Origin: Acridotheres tristis
Taxonomy: Eukaryota; Chordata; Aves; Passeriformes; Sturnidae
Direction: 5' to 3'
Length of the DNA stretch: 64,000 bases
NCBI GenBank assembly: GCA_037013685.1
Contig: CM072888.1
Coordinates: 2,461,034-2,525,033 of the forward strand
Of this stretch, positions 17,418-30,270 are shown piece by piece. Every line of letters starts with the position of its first letter. Positions within the stretch are counted from its first letter, which is position 1. The translations under genes were made by a program, and so were the position numbers. The notes under the pieces are model-generated. The model saw nothing but the letters and a program-made list of their open reading frames with translations, was not told the origin of the DNA and ran no database searches.

Positions 17418-17531
17418 CATTCCTTGGGGCCAGCGCTGGAATTGGTGCTCTTGAACATCTTTGTCAGTGACGTGGACAATGGGATCATTTTCAAGGCCCC
17501 TCCAAACCCTCACCATTCCAGCATTCTATGA
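17418..17531 (+). mobile_element. CR1 LINE fragment, internally deleted
   Basis: The part GGTGCTCTTGAACATCTTTG then TCAGTGACGTGGACAATGGG corresponds to the CR1 ORF2 reverse-transcriptase region just before the catalytic FADD block (translated: NIFVSDVDNGI). It then jumps directly to a CR1 3' tail (AAGGCCCCTCCAAACCCTCA, ATTCTATGA). The missing middle shows an internal deletion or 5'-inversion-type truncation. Non-functional. Confidence 0.8.
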
Positions 17532-19635
17532 AATCCTCCAAGTGTTTTGCCTCCTAATTCCTAATTTGTCTTATTTCAGTAACACATGCCTAAAGAGCTT
17601 GTCTGACTCAACGGTGGCATCATTCCACTTGTTATACAGACAGCGAATAAAGATGCTCCCAGGCAAGGAAGTCTGAGGCTTTTTTTTTTTCTTCTTTTAA
17701 TGAAAGAGAGGAGAAATTAAACAAGATTTTTTTAACCAGCCAGAAATAAAAGTTCAAGCAAGCATTAACAGGTAGTTAAACTTCAGCTTTTGACAAATTT
17801 GAGGGATTTACTGGGTAAATTAATTCTGTCCCTTAAATGTGTTTGTGCCTTAGATTCTGCACTGCGTGCCATACATTATACCCACAAGATATAGAATGTA
17901 ATCCGTGTAGGTAAGACAATCAAAAGGAAAAGACAACCGAAGGAAGTGCAAGCACACAGAATTCCTGTAGAAGATTAAGCCATCATCTAGTGCTACAGGC
18001 AGGAAGCCCCAGGAGGAAAGCCATCCTCCGTATTGGACAGTGGTTGCACAAACCTGCCTAAAGGGATTTAAGCTTTTCCCCACTATTAAGGGAATTAACA
18101 CCTGTGTATTTGCACGTGTAGGGTTAGTCCCCAAGCTGCTGGCCTTTTCCCAAGAAGCTCGGTGGCTTGGGAAAGAGTAAGAAACTGGGTTGTCTCTCTG
18201 TTGGCAAAACAAAGAGGGCAAGCAAATCCTTCTGCACCTCAAGAAAATGAAAGAACTGCCCAATAACTCCACTATGGAAAAGAACAGTCAATACATTCCA
18301 GTTTCTCATGGTGCCAGGTTCATCCCCGATAACTCTTAAAAAGCAGTGAAGATAGGATCCATCTTTTCAAAGCACACACTCTCAGGGATACCCCAAACCC
18401 AGCCAATAGCCCATTCCAGATAATGAATGTTTATCCCTCGTTTATGTAAAAAAAAAAGAAGAATTCAGGGAAGATATTGTATTATTCCAGAGACTCCAAA
18501 TTCTGGCACAGTGACAAATACTTGCTATCTAAGAGGGAAATACTGGAGTATCATTGATATTAGCATTGCACAGTATTTTACTGATGTTATAAAAGAAAAC
18601 GAAGTAATCAATATTAATTGGGCAATCATTGAATCTGATTCACCTGATGATTTGGAGAAAGTAAGAACATATTTATAGCAACATGATTTTTTCTGAATGC
18701 CCACACTGTCACTTTCAGTCAGGAATTTTATGATTCCGATTAGAGATTGTATGGTTGAGGTGTTCTATTGCCAAACCCCAATCACTGAGGCAAGTTTTTT
18801 TGAAAAAAATCACAGCATGGGGCACCAGCAAAATACAGCTGACACCCATGACGACCCATCCCCCCTCCAAAAAAATAGGAGCCCAAACCACAACTAAACC
18901 ACAAGAACCAAATGTAATTCAGAGGCAAAGGAAAGATTTTCAATTCACTCAGCAGAAAACCTCTCAAGCGGAGAGACGTTACGTGAAAAAAGTCATTTTA
19001 AATAATGTTTTGTTCAACTCCTCTTCCCTCTAAATACCAGCCTATGGTACTGTCATTGTTTTTCTGGAATCTGCTGAATAACTGAAAAAGTTTGTTAATG
19101 GAAATGATTCAAATTATGGATGTTACCATATATACCACTATTATTAAACCACCACATTTAATGTAGTTTCCCTGGTACAGCTCAACATTTTCCTTACCAT
19201 ACAGAATAACTGAAACTATTGTAGAAAATGAAACTACTGCAGAAAAGACTCCAACCTTTCTCTTTTAAAACTGAGAAGGAACTGGAGGAGAGAAACAACC
19301 TAGCCTCCAGATGTATTATTTAATTAAAACTGCCACTTCTAATTGAATTGCCGGCAAAGCACTGGGGAAATAGTCTCACTGCTATACCAAATTCATAAAA
19401 CAGAAGTTCACTACTCATGTGCTGTATTTGCCCACAGTCTTTTCAGCTAATTCCAAGAGCTCAGAGCCAGTATGGAACAGCTCTTGGAGATGGAAAGGCT
19501 CTGTAGTTCAGCACAGAGAAAGGACCAGAGCACCTTCTCTTCTACAGCATCCAAGAAGTAACACGGAAAGCATTGACAGAAGACGTTGAACAGAAGCAAC
19601 TCTCAGCTTCTTTCCAGGGCAGCTCATCAGTTTCT
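17532..19635 (-). other. CAMK2D: CAMK2D intron 2 segment, no gene
   Basis: About 2.1 kb of intronic sequence between two CR1 fragments. All open frames are short and unlike any protein I recognise. A run of ten T bases lies near 17681. No RNA gene is seen. Confidence 0.65.
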
Positions 19636-19808
19636 CGTGAGGGTGACTGAGCACTGGCACCGGCTGCCCAGCGAGGTAGGCTGTGCAGTGTACATCCTCA
19701 GAGCTGTACAGAAGCCATCTGGACATGCTCCTGGGCAGCCTGCTTGAGTGGAGGCTGGAGCAGCCAGCCTCCAGAGGTGCCTTCCAGCCTCAGCCATGAG
19801 TGACTCTG
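19636..19808 (+). mobile_element. CR1 LINE 3' fragment
   Basis: GTGAGGGTGACTGAGCACTG then GCACCGGCTGCCCAGCGAGG is the CR1 ORF2 C-terminal coding block (translated VTEHWHRLPSE). It is followed by a 3' tail including CCAGAGGTGCCTTCCAGCCT. Plus orientation, strongly truncated, with the frame lost after the VTEHW block. Confidence 0.85.
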
Positions 19809-20164
19809 GGAGCCCTTGGCCTGAAGGAATCCCAGATGCTGGATATCCCACACCAGCCGACTGTCACGGACATTTGGCCTCAGTGTCCTCATGCACAAGT
19901 GTTACAAATGATTGGCACAGCCCTCTCTCCTTGAGCAAACAGTTGTAAGCATTTTCCAGAGATGGTTCCAAAGTCTGGACTGGTGTTAAACCAAGCTCTC
20001 CAATACCCCTTTCAAAGGAGGATTACCCGTTTCATGCCACCACAGGAACTCATAAGAGCACGCACATTCCTAAAGCCCTCACCTCCTGGTACATCAAGAT
20101 TGCACTTGTGCAACTGAGTAGATGTTCCCCATATTACGAACTCAAAGAATTTTGCTGCTTAGGT

Positions 20165-20345
20165 AATTGTTATTTTATTAACAGCACCCTGACTAATCTG
20201 CCATGAACTTGCTGCTCTGAGCTATCCCAATTAATTGTATCCACTCGGCCCCTCCGTACACCGGGCGGGTTGTGATTGCTCAGGTAACCATGCGTGAAAG
20301 GAAGCCATCTGTCAGCTTCAATAGGGTGTCCATTGTGACAGACAC
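20165..20345. promoter_or_regulatory. Candidate conserved non-coding element (weak)
   Basis: A non-repetitive patch with closely packed motif-like words: CCAATTAATTG (homeodomain type, 20227-20237), TGTGATTG, CTGTCA and TGACAG (MEIS type, 20336-20341) and CATTGTG (SOX type). It has no open frame of note. Motif density alone does not prove function; cross-species conservation was not testable here. Confidence 0.25.
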
Positions 20346-23300
20346 TTGCTGGCAAGAACACCAGCAGCAGGCTGCTAACACAAATACCTTGCATTCCCCA
20401 GACTAGGCGTGGAGAGGCTGGTTTCTGGCACTTAGTCCTGCACCTCCTGAACAGAGCATGCAATGACACCTACCACAAAGACAGCTAAGCAGATTTTTCT
20501 CTGGAATCTGCCCCCTTTTTGCTCCTCAGGCAACTCAGACTTGTGCATGATGGCTATGACACGCTCCCTTTATGCTACACTGAACGGAGCAACGGTGCCA
20601 CGGAAAACATGGCTCTGAAGTGGCCAACTTGCACATTCTCCCAGCCTGATTCATGAACTGTATTCCTGATGAACTACTTGCAGGATGACTGTGTACCACG
20701 TATGAACACAGGTGCCTCCAGCCTTCACCCACCCAGCTCCCACACGTGACACTGTGAATGCAGGCCCTGCTCGGCAAGGTGAGCACAACCTCACACGGCA
20801 CCCACCACGTCTCAAAGGTACCACAGAGCACCAAAATCTTGGGTGTCATTGGAAATGCCAGCAGCACCATTACCTGTCACAAACTTCACTGCTACCTGAT
20901 CATTCCCGAGTTTAACACTTGGCAAAAGGTAGACTTTTTTTCAATTAGGAATTTAGAGGAGCTCTTACTCAGAGAGGAGCTAGTAGTCACCTCAGAAAAC
21001 AAAGCCAGAAACTCACACCCTTCCTTGGCAGAGGGCCAGGCACTGTAGTCATTACTCTGGGAGAACTCTCACTGATGGAACGGCTCTATGGCACGCACAT
21101 CATGACTCATGCTGCAAAAACTTGGCTCCTGGAGTTGTTTCCCATCTAATTAAAATTCACTCAAACATCCCACAATCCAGCTTTTACCATAACAGTATCT
21201 GTGTCGGTAGCCAAAAGACTATTCAGCACCACAAACTGGCTGTAGAGGTAGCAAATACACCCAATACTGAAAGAGATACTGAAGATGATATATTTTGCTG
21301 CCTCTCTTCTCAAGGGCCCCAGTTACAGGAAGCCAGAAATTAAGCTGCTGCCTGGTTCGATTTCTTTTTTAAGAATCCACGGAAGCAGCACTGGTACAGT
21401 ATAAAAGAAACACATACGAACAAAGCAACTGTTGCCTTATATTTTAGGCTAGCCTGAAAGATGTATTGGGCATGGCTTGCTTCAGTTTTTCCTCCCATGG
21501 GGTTTCTACAAACTCTTCTGTTGCCTTTCATTTTTAATTGGATGTTTTGAAGCCATGTTAGCTCATTTATCTTTATTAGTTTTATTTCTAATGTAACTCT
21601 GGAGAATTTCCTCTATTGCTACTTCTCTTGTTACAAGACAGTCCAAAGATACCAGTGAAGATCTGGTGACCTGTGCAACTATCAGGCATACAAAAATAAG
21701 ACAAAACATTACAGGAACATTTTTCTCTTGCGAAAAAGATCTCTTGGGTTTGTCTCTTGATGTGACCTTGTGGATCAAACTACAAAGCCTTTGGCAAGTG
21801 GCTGCTAAAAGGAAGTTAGACTTGACGTTTCTTAAGCATGCACTAACCACAAAGAAATGATGAAAACAGAAGAAAATACTTATTATTATTATCTTGGCCT
21901 TGGAAAAAAAAATCCCATCATAATCAGAAATACACAAAAAAACCAACATTCCTACTAAGAATAAAAAAATTAAACCAATACTTTTAATAATACTGTAATC
22001 AAGGCACAAAAGACAGAAGAAAAACCTCCACCTTTAAACCCCTATTTTACTAGGCTGTAAATGGTATTCTTTAGATGTTTAAAAATCCAGAGGCAGGAAA
22101 TCAACTCTATTACTAACAAGTCTTTCATCTGGACCACAGACATTTCTCATCATTTGTGAAGTCCAAATTACACTTTTAATTTAATTCTAAATCATTAGCC
22201 ACTGCTATATCTCCTTCAAAGTTTTGAGTGCAGCTGCCCTCACTCCTGAGCCCTGGTGCTCTCAGTCAAGCTGGCTTCAACAGCATCAGTGTGAGCTGTA
22301 GGTGAAACTCTGCCAGCATGTGAAAATATTGAGGTATTGACACTGCTAATAAAAACAGTAAGACTTCACCTTCACAAGGACCGTGGAACAACAACAGAAA
22401 TACTTCTGTCAGGCTTCCAGAAGCCAAGAGAATCACAGTCCTGAGACACTAAGTGCACCAAGTCTACTGAAAAGGCCACTAACACGTACTGTGCAGTTTC
22501 ACAGCAAATGAAGCTTACACACACAGAAGTCAAGCTTCAGTCTGCAGGGTGTCAGTGTGAAACCAGAAAGGTCCCCTGTAAGTTCACCACAAAACACTTT
22601 CCTGTTCGAGCTCTTTGCACCAACTGCTTTGCTTTCTGCTCTTGTGTGAACAGTCTGATGTTCTATACCAGGATGCAATCAACTGAATTTATAACTTCTT
22701 TACAAATAAAGTTCAGGAAAACTTCTGTCTAAAGGACATCAGAATTCGGGTTCTCAAGATCAAACATCGAAATATTCATGTATTATCAGCAGTGAGCTAG
22801 ATAGCAAAAAGGAAAGCTAGGTAGGTTTCAGATGCAAGATTTGCATTTTCCTCTCAATTCTCTAGCTGAAACGGATTTACAATTATATATCCCATCCCTA
22901 GAAATTCCCTTTCCCAGCTCCAGACTTTGGGCCTCTACGTTCACATTTGGCATTTAGAAATCGCTGCTCTGCATTTCTAAACTACCCTACATACAAGTTT
23001 AAAAAAATAAAAAGAAGTCACCGTTAAAAGTACACTCCTGTTTAAGTGTGCTTTAGTGCATCCCATGAATACAGGCATAAAGCAGCTGGAGATGTGGAAT
23101 TTGCAAATATGAAATGACTGAGCAAGGGTGAATCGCCAACTTGATCATCAGAAGCAAAAAAGGTACAAGCAAACCACAGACGTGTTAAGAGCACAGGGAA
23201 TATGAACAGATCAAAAAAGTACTTGACTGCAGTGCTGAGGCAGCAATCACTGCACAGCTTCCACTTGATCTCTCCACCTCAGGCTGGAGCAGTCTTAAAA

Positions 23301-25321
23301 AGCAGGCATGGCCAGGCACTGCAGACTCTGCACCCACTGGAACTGGTTTCTCAGTGTGTCAGCTGAAATACACCAAGTGCCTGCAGTGAGGCACTCCAGG
23401 ATCTAGCACCAGGCTGACAACTTGCTACTAAAGCCATCCCACAACTGAAGAGTTCACTGACAGCAAATGTCACAAATCCAGTTCGTTGGAATAATGAACA
23501 ACCTAAGACTGTTTCGACCATCTGGTAAGCAAGTTCTCCAGCCTCAGTAAAATTTGGTTTCTTCTTGTCCCAGCTAAAGGTGCTGCACTCCCCTCAGGAG
23601 CCAGACTTCAGTGCTAACATCATCTATGTGTAAGTATGCCCATCCTCACCTGTTCTTACTGTAAAGTAAATACCCATAACACACAGTCCTACGTGAGGAA
23701 AGGCCTGGCCATTAGGAATTTAAAGCAATACTTTACTCTCTAAGAAATTAACCTATAAAAACTCAAACAAAAACTTAGAAAAGAAGGAACAGTTGCAAAG
23801 CTAAAATATTTCAATGACACAAACTACTAAGACCATATTAAGTGGTTCTTTAAAAAATACATTAATTCACACTGCATTTTTGGCAAAGCTGACATAAATG
23901 CAGTTTTGGTAGTACTGTGTCCTTTCTTTCCTACTTTTTCACTGTTCTACAATAAAATAAATGCCTTTCCCTAAGCAGTAACTTTTGGAATGTACTTTCA
24001 ATAAGACAATGCCACTCTTAACACTGGAGTTCTCATACTTAAAGCATCTGATTGCAATACTCAGGAATGTGTCAATTCTGCAACAAAATATAACATTTTC
24101 CAACTCCAGTGGTGTACAAGACTGAATGAAGAAGCTGAGTTCTTGCAAAGTGCTATTTTACAGCTTCAGGTGAAAGGGAGAAGTGTTTTAAGAAGCTGCC
24201 ACCCACTATGTGCAGTTTTGGCAACCCGTTTAAGATTTAAGAGACGTTTATTTTTATCAACTCGGTATCTTCGATAGATTATGAAAATTAGCAGCTTGGA
24301 GCGAGTAACAAACTTCTTAAATGTGTAATCACTTTGTCAAAAAGCAAAACAAAAATGTGATAATGAGGCTTGTGTTTGCAGTATATACCCACAGGGACAT
24401 TTTAATACACTCAAAGGCTGAAACAGAACCACTGGAATAGTTCAGTAGGACTTGTAAGGACTCACAGCCTGAAGAGCCAAGCAAACGCCACTAAAAGAGA
24501 ATCAAGGGAGGTGGACTGTCAGTCCTGCTGAGGTTGGAACACTGCTACATTTGAGTGGCCAGGCAGACACCACTGCCAGCGATGCCAAGGGAGGCAAAGC
24601 ACCCATGACACTGCAATCTCCTTTCCAAAACAACCACCATACCTTCTTGGGTTGACCATTTTACTCTAGAACAGTATTTCAGGCCATTTAGATACTTTGC
24701 AAGCCATCTTTAAAACTCAACACCCACACTTCAGAAAGAAACTCAACATTAAATGCCAGAAATGAGGCATTCAAGTAATTATCTGCGTTGAGTATAACCA
24801 GGATAGCATTCCATTGGCAGCATACTAACACGGATCAGGCACTTTGTATTACTTTCATCCTGCTCCTAGAAGAGCTTTTTTTAAAAAATGGGACAAAATA
24901 GCCTTCATTCCCTTATATCCACATAGGCTTTATGACAAAATAAACATTTTTCTGAAAAGCAATCTCATCCAAGAACTCAAAAATCAAATTGCATTATTAC
25001 CAACAAAACGTAGGTGAACAAATTTGGGTCTTGATTTTTATTTCTGTCTGCCAGGAACACTCTCTACGCAACTGCCTCCTTACAATGCAAGGAGTCTGGC
25101 CAGTGGTGATGGATGTAAGAAATCACCGAGTAGAAATTCTGAACATAATTCCCTGCAGCAAAAGCAGGAGTGCAAAGCATCAGAGAGGCATTATTGCCCC
25201 TTGAAATAGCATTCTTGATTAACATGCCGCATTCAAATCTGACTAATATTAATCAAATTACCCTCACCAACTTCAGACGTGCTCAGAGTGAGTTACGAAC
25301 CCCAAATTTCCCCTGGAGCAA

Positions 25322-25412
25322 TCTAAGTGGTGAACCACTTAGAACAATTATTCTTTCATGTTTATTTAAAACATGAATGAAAATGAAAAGTGAATTTTTA
25401 AATGAAAAGTGA
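25322..25412. repeat. Two adjacent hairpins followed by a short tandem repeat
   Basis: The first hairpin has arms TCTAAGTGG (25322-25330) and CCACTTAGA (25335-25343) around a 4-nt loop. The second has arms TTCATGTTT (25355-25363) and AAACATGAA (25369-25377) around a 5-nt loop. Two copies of AAATGAAAAGTGA follow (25381-25393 and 25400-25412). The stems are short for a pre-miRNA. Function unknown. Confidence 0.6.
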
Positions 25413-28400
25413 GATCAGCTCCATAGAGATGTGATTTTAAATGCAACCTCTTGCAGCGCTCCACTCTGAATACTCCACTTGAAAAAGACCCCCTTGTAGC
25501 CGTCTGCAATTACCAAATGCTGCTCCTCACCCAGCTGGCCACATGAAGATAGCACAGGGACCTGCAGCACATCCCAGACAAAGCAGTGCACGGCTGGCTG
25601 GCTCCACGTCCCGAGCGTGGTCACGAGTGCTGATCAAACATTACCAGGAAAGCAGCACATCACATGGCTGTGCCTCATTCCACTTGTGTGCCTCACAGCT
25701 GCCACAGCCAGCCACTCTTCCCTTCCCGAGAACTGCGCTCCACAGGGAGTGTGCAGGGCAAACTTCCTGCAGTGCCCAGCACCCACACAGCACCTCTGAC
25801 CTAGCCCTACTGACACAGGCGGGGATACCCGGTCCCTTTCCCGGAGGGGCTTTACTCTACAAACATGGGCAAGCAGATGAGAGGAAAAAAATAGAGAATG
25901 CTGAAAAAGCACACGGACTTAGAAGATAGAGCACGTCTGGCTGAAAAACTGCAGAAAGATGAGCTTCCCCCCAGCTCCAAGAAGCAAGAGCAGTAGCTCT
26001 GATGCAAGGCCACAGTCTCAGGCAGCTCCACTGATCCTGCACGGTTAAATCAAGGGAGAGGTTTCCCTGCTCTGCTGAACATCTTCCTTTTCCTTCTGAG
26101 ACACATGGCTATGAAACACCTCCTAAACCAGACAGATTTTAGAAATTTCTGAAGCCATGTTAGAGTACAGACAGAAACAACCTCAGCACATCAACAATGG
26201 TTTCCAGACATTAGCCAAAGGTGCAGAGACCCCCAGAGATCCTTGCTTCTGCTACTGAGAATTCTGCAAAACTGAGTTGAATCATGTGGAAAAAGCACCC
26301 ATAAAGACATTCAGGAATTTGTTTCAATACTACGGGAGGGGTAACTGGGAAGATTTTCAGAAGTCAGGCCTTAAATGAAAACCTCTTATGCTTCAGATTC
26401 TAATTGATCAGAAAACACTGCTTCTAATAAAACAAAAGCTAATGACCACATACACTCCTGGTTTAGTATGACTAGTGAGCTTAGAAGACAGTTGACAAAA
26501 AAAGTCCCACAGTGCTCCATAGAGATTAATGATCAGCTCTAAGCAATCAGATCCAACAATTATTTATAGACTAATCCAAATGCCTGACAGCATTCCACCA
26601 CCAGGATGTTGAATTACTTCAATATTAGGTGCCTATTTCCTTTCAGTAAATGTACAGTAAATTAAATTTGTAATGCTGTGATATCAAAGCCAGTTAAATT
26701 CTCAAATATAGTCATTCTTCAAGTTCCACCCTCTCCAAGGGTGCTGTCACACCTCTGAGTTATCATGCTAGTGTTCCTCAAAGATTTTTACTCATGTTAC
26801 TCTTCTAGGTGTCATTGCCTTTGCACAGCTCCTCTTCCTCTGTGCCCACACCTCATCCTATGGAAGAGAAGGCAGTTTGCAGCATTTACAACCAAGATGA
26901 TTTCAGCTTTTGGCCAGCAAGGAAGAGGAAGGGATATATTCTTCAGATCCTCCACAAGTGACTGCTAATACCACCACACCAATGTCAGAACACCTACCCT
27001 GACAGAGACTGCTGTCAGCAGCACCACTTCCCTGAGATGTACAGAACACCTCAGCTGTTAGCTGCCTTGCAAAATAAAATACTGGCATAAAGCAGAAATT
27101 TCCTGTGCCACATTTTCAACTACAAAGCTTTTTCTCAAACAAAATTAACACCAACAGCAAATTTACAACCAGGTGTGACCTGAAGGTCTCAAGCTGAAAT
27201 ATGAGACAAGATGATTTAGCGTGTGAATTGCTGAGCACACCTTGCATGCTGTCATTTCACTGAAGCAACACCATCTCTTGCAGTAATTTATTGACTTCAG
27301 TTAAGAAATAGAGGGGAAAATAGCTGTTCTGGATGGCTTTGGGAATGATACATCTTGAAACATCAGTAATTCCACTAGTAAATATTGTTAATTCATAGCA
27401 TCTGTTAACAAGTTCCCTTACAAGAAGCAGTGTGACACAAGTTATCTATCAGAGATGTGAGAAAGAGATTAAACAGTGAACTGGAACAGCCATCAGCTAC
27501 AAATTATCCGCAGCAACTCTGCTATTGACACCTGGAAGCACTGGTACTCAAGATGAGACCGTTTTCTTTGATGACATCCAATGTTATCTCTAAAAAACTA
27601 AAGAAATTAACTGCTAAACAGGGACAAGAGAATCACTCCTAGGAGCTGCAAAGAGAAGCAACTGCAGATTAAAAATGAACTTCTCTGCTAACAAAAGCTG
27701 GATAGACCCGGGTGCTGTGCAACACTGGCACTGGCCCCCTCTGCAGAACAGAGCCGTGGAAAGCAGTGTGTGGAAACAGGGAATTTTGACCAGAGCTAGG
27801 CCAAGCAGTGTCCAACACACGAACATTTTGCAGACAAAAGCTACAGAGCACCATAAAAAGCTCTCATTTCTCACTGTATAAAAGAGCTGCTGTTCTGACT
27901 GCACAGTTCAATCCTTGGCCTGAAGCAGCTACGGTGTGACCGATCTGCATTCATTCTATTGCTTAGGAAAACGTCCAGGAAGCTTTGTTTGACATGCAGC
28001 AGCAACATCTGCATAAGGGACACTGAACACAAGACAAGTCTGCAGCTGCTACCTGTATTAACTGCAAAGGGCCCAAGGGCTGCCTTCCCTTTGGAAAGCC
28101 CTCTTCAACTCCTACAGGAAAAAAATAACACTGCTGATCCTCTTTGCATTATCTGAGGATACTTTCAGGCTGCTTGCTAAGTTAATCATTGCAATCACTG
28201 ACATGAACTAATGGGAGAATTAAAAACAGTTATTTGTTAGTTGGCTTAAATCTACTTTGGTAACTAGCAGAATAATATTCTGATGTGCTTTCAGGTAAGG
28301 AATCCTTGATCCAAAAGGAAAGAAATGCTATATAACTTGGCAAATTGAATAATTTCCTATTCTTTTCTCTGTCCAGAGTAATGAATCCGAGAATAAATTA

Positions 28401-29039
28401 GTCCCAAGCTGAAGTCCTCCTGCTGTTCAAGTCTGCTCAGCTCACCTGACTATTACTATGCAGCTCTGAACTTCCACATACAACCCATCCAAATTCCACA
28501 GAACTAACCCATCTTGGCTCCCATTCCTACTCAAATACTCTTGTGTGCACACTACTAGAAATGAGATCTTAAATACTCTTTGTCAATATTTCATTCTCTG
28601 GGCTCATTTACTCCATCTAAACAGCAAATTTGAAACACTTCTGATTTCCAAGGCCACAAAATTATTTTTCCCAACTATTTTATGAGGCAATAGCTCCAGG
28701 AATTTTTATGGCTATTGTTTTGGAGGTTCATAATTTTTCTCCACCAAGCTAACCAGTGTTATTGGAACTGAAAAGAACAACTGGACACGAAGGAGCAGCC
28801 TGCCTGTCAAAACATGCCTGCAGCTCATTACTGTGCACAACTGGGTTCAAGCTGTTGGCTCCTGCAAGCATCCAGCTGCAATACAGAAACTGCATTATCT
28901 TTGCATGTAGCAGTTCAGAGATAAGGGAGGGAATAAACTCCAGTACTGAAATTTGAATTCTTGTGTAAGCTTTCAGCCGTGCAGGCTCTACACTTAAATT
29001 TTTCTGATGACACATTTTCCTTTATTTAAACAAGATAAT

Positions 29040-29240
29040 GTCAAGGTTTTGGTTAATTTGGCAGCCCTCCTGCAAAACCATTGTCTGTAACCCACTAAAC
29101 CCACCGCACCAATCAGCATTTGCCTTCTTTACAGCACTAACGCTCCTAATTGATGAAGCCCAATGATCCGTGGTGGTTTGATTACACAATGCCAATTGAC
29201 TGTAAAGTAGGTATGTAACTAGACATTGTTAAACATTCCT
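29040..29240. promoter_or_regulatory. Candidate conserved non-coding element (weak)
   Basis: A unique-sequence patch with CATTGT (SOX type, 29079-29084), CCAAT (29109-29113), TAATTGAT (homeodomain type, 29147-29154), GTTTGATTAC, CCAATTGAC and ACATTGTT. Such clustering in a large intron is typical of developmental enhancers, but the evidence here is only visual motif spotting. Confidence 0.28.
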
Positions 29241-30154
29241 TTTCTTCACCATTCCCAAACGCCAACAAGTTTGGGCACCTTTGGCACTGTGCCAGTGTTT
29301 TAACATTGGATCTGATGTTTGCTGCACATAAACAGGGGACTACACAAAACAACACAAATTGCCCTTTAGATCCCAGTCTAAGTGAAGCAGCTGCAAAACC
29401 CCCAATTTAATAGTTCTGCACAATGCAACATCATAAAATGAAACAAATGAATACTTAAAATTCACATCAATTTAATTCTGCAAGTAGTTTATCCGGAGAG
29501 CACTTTATTCATGTCCCCACTTGACATGTTCACAGCTATTTTAAATACAAACAAGCTCAGAGAAAACACATGGTAGTATTGTTTGCTTTGACGTTGTTAG
29601 GCAACTGGAAGTTTATCAGGTTTCTACCACCAATTAGTTGTTCATTCTAACTTAGCTGAAAGCAAGATCGATGGGTCAAATCCTCAAATAGTTTAAAGCT
29701 CAACATATCGGCCTTTGTTGCCTCTACCAAAGAGAGCTCTGATAATTCCCACAGGGGAAACAAAAATGAAGAAAACAAGAAACCCTATAGTGTGAAGAGA
29801 TTTCCCTCTGCATTTGTACTCCAGGTTTTTCAGTGAAGAAGAGACACGGTTCCTCAGACCAGTCTAAGCTCTTGCACTGCAGGAATCCATTGGCAGATGC
29901 AAAGGGAAGCATCAGGAGCCAATGTGAACTGCCCATGCTGTGCAGTGCCAACCCCAGGGCAGGGCACACACCAGAGAAATCCCTTCCAGCCTCCACCTCT
30001 ATATATAACACATCAGGAGAGCTCAGGGCAGCAAAGCAGGAACTGGGGCTTGTTTGCCTTAACAGGAACCCACTGCACCAACTTAGCAGTAAACACACAG
30101 CAGTCCACAGGGCTCATCAGCACATTTTCTCTCGACTTGCATAAAAGACTACAA

Positions 30155-30270
30155 TGAATTCATAGGATATCTTGAGTTGGAAGCGACCCAGAAGGATCAG
30201 GGAGTGAACCAAAGCCTCGAAAGACCCTGAGCGAGCTGCAGAGCTCAGCATGCAGGACACCCAAGCTACT
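30155..30270 (-). mobile_element. CR1 LINE 3'-end fragment, reverse orientation
   Basis: CATAGGATATCTTGAGTTGG then AAGCGACCCAGAAGGATCA is the reverse complement of the CR1 3' end, of the sub-type usually reading AATATCCTGAGTTGGAAGGGACCCACAAGGATCA. GCAGGACACCCAAG further right continues the match. The copy is diverged and the right boundary is approximate. Confidence 0.75.

Larger units (their letters stand above)
19809..30154 (-). other. CAMK2D: CAMK2D intron 2, central segment, no gene
   Basis: About 10 kb without a recognisable gene, mobile element or RNA gene. I note two motif-dense, possibly conserved non-coding patches (20165-20345 and 29040-29240) and a double hairpin with a short tandem repeat at 25322-25412. 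A GC-richer stretch at about 25540-25830 produces overlapping open frames on both strands that I regard as non-coding. Confidence 0.65.
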
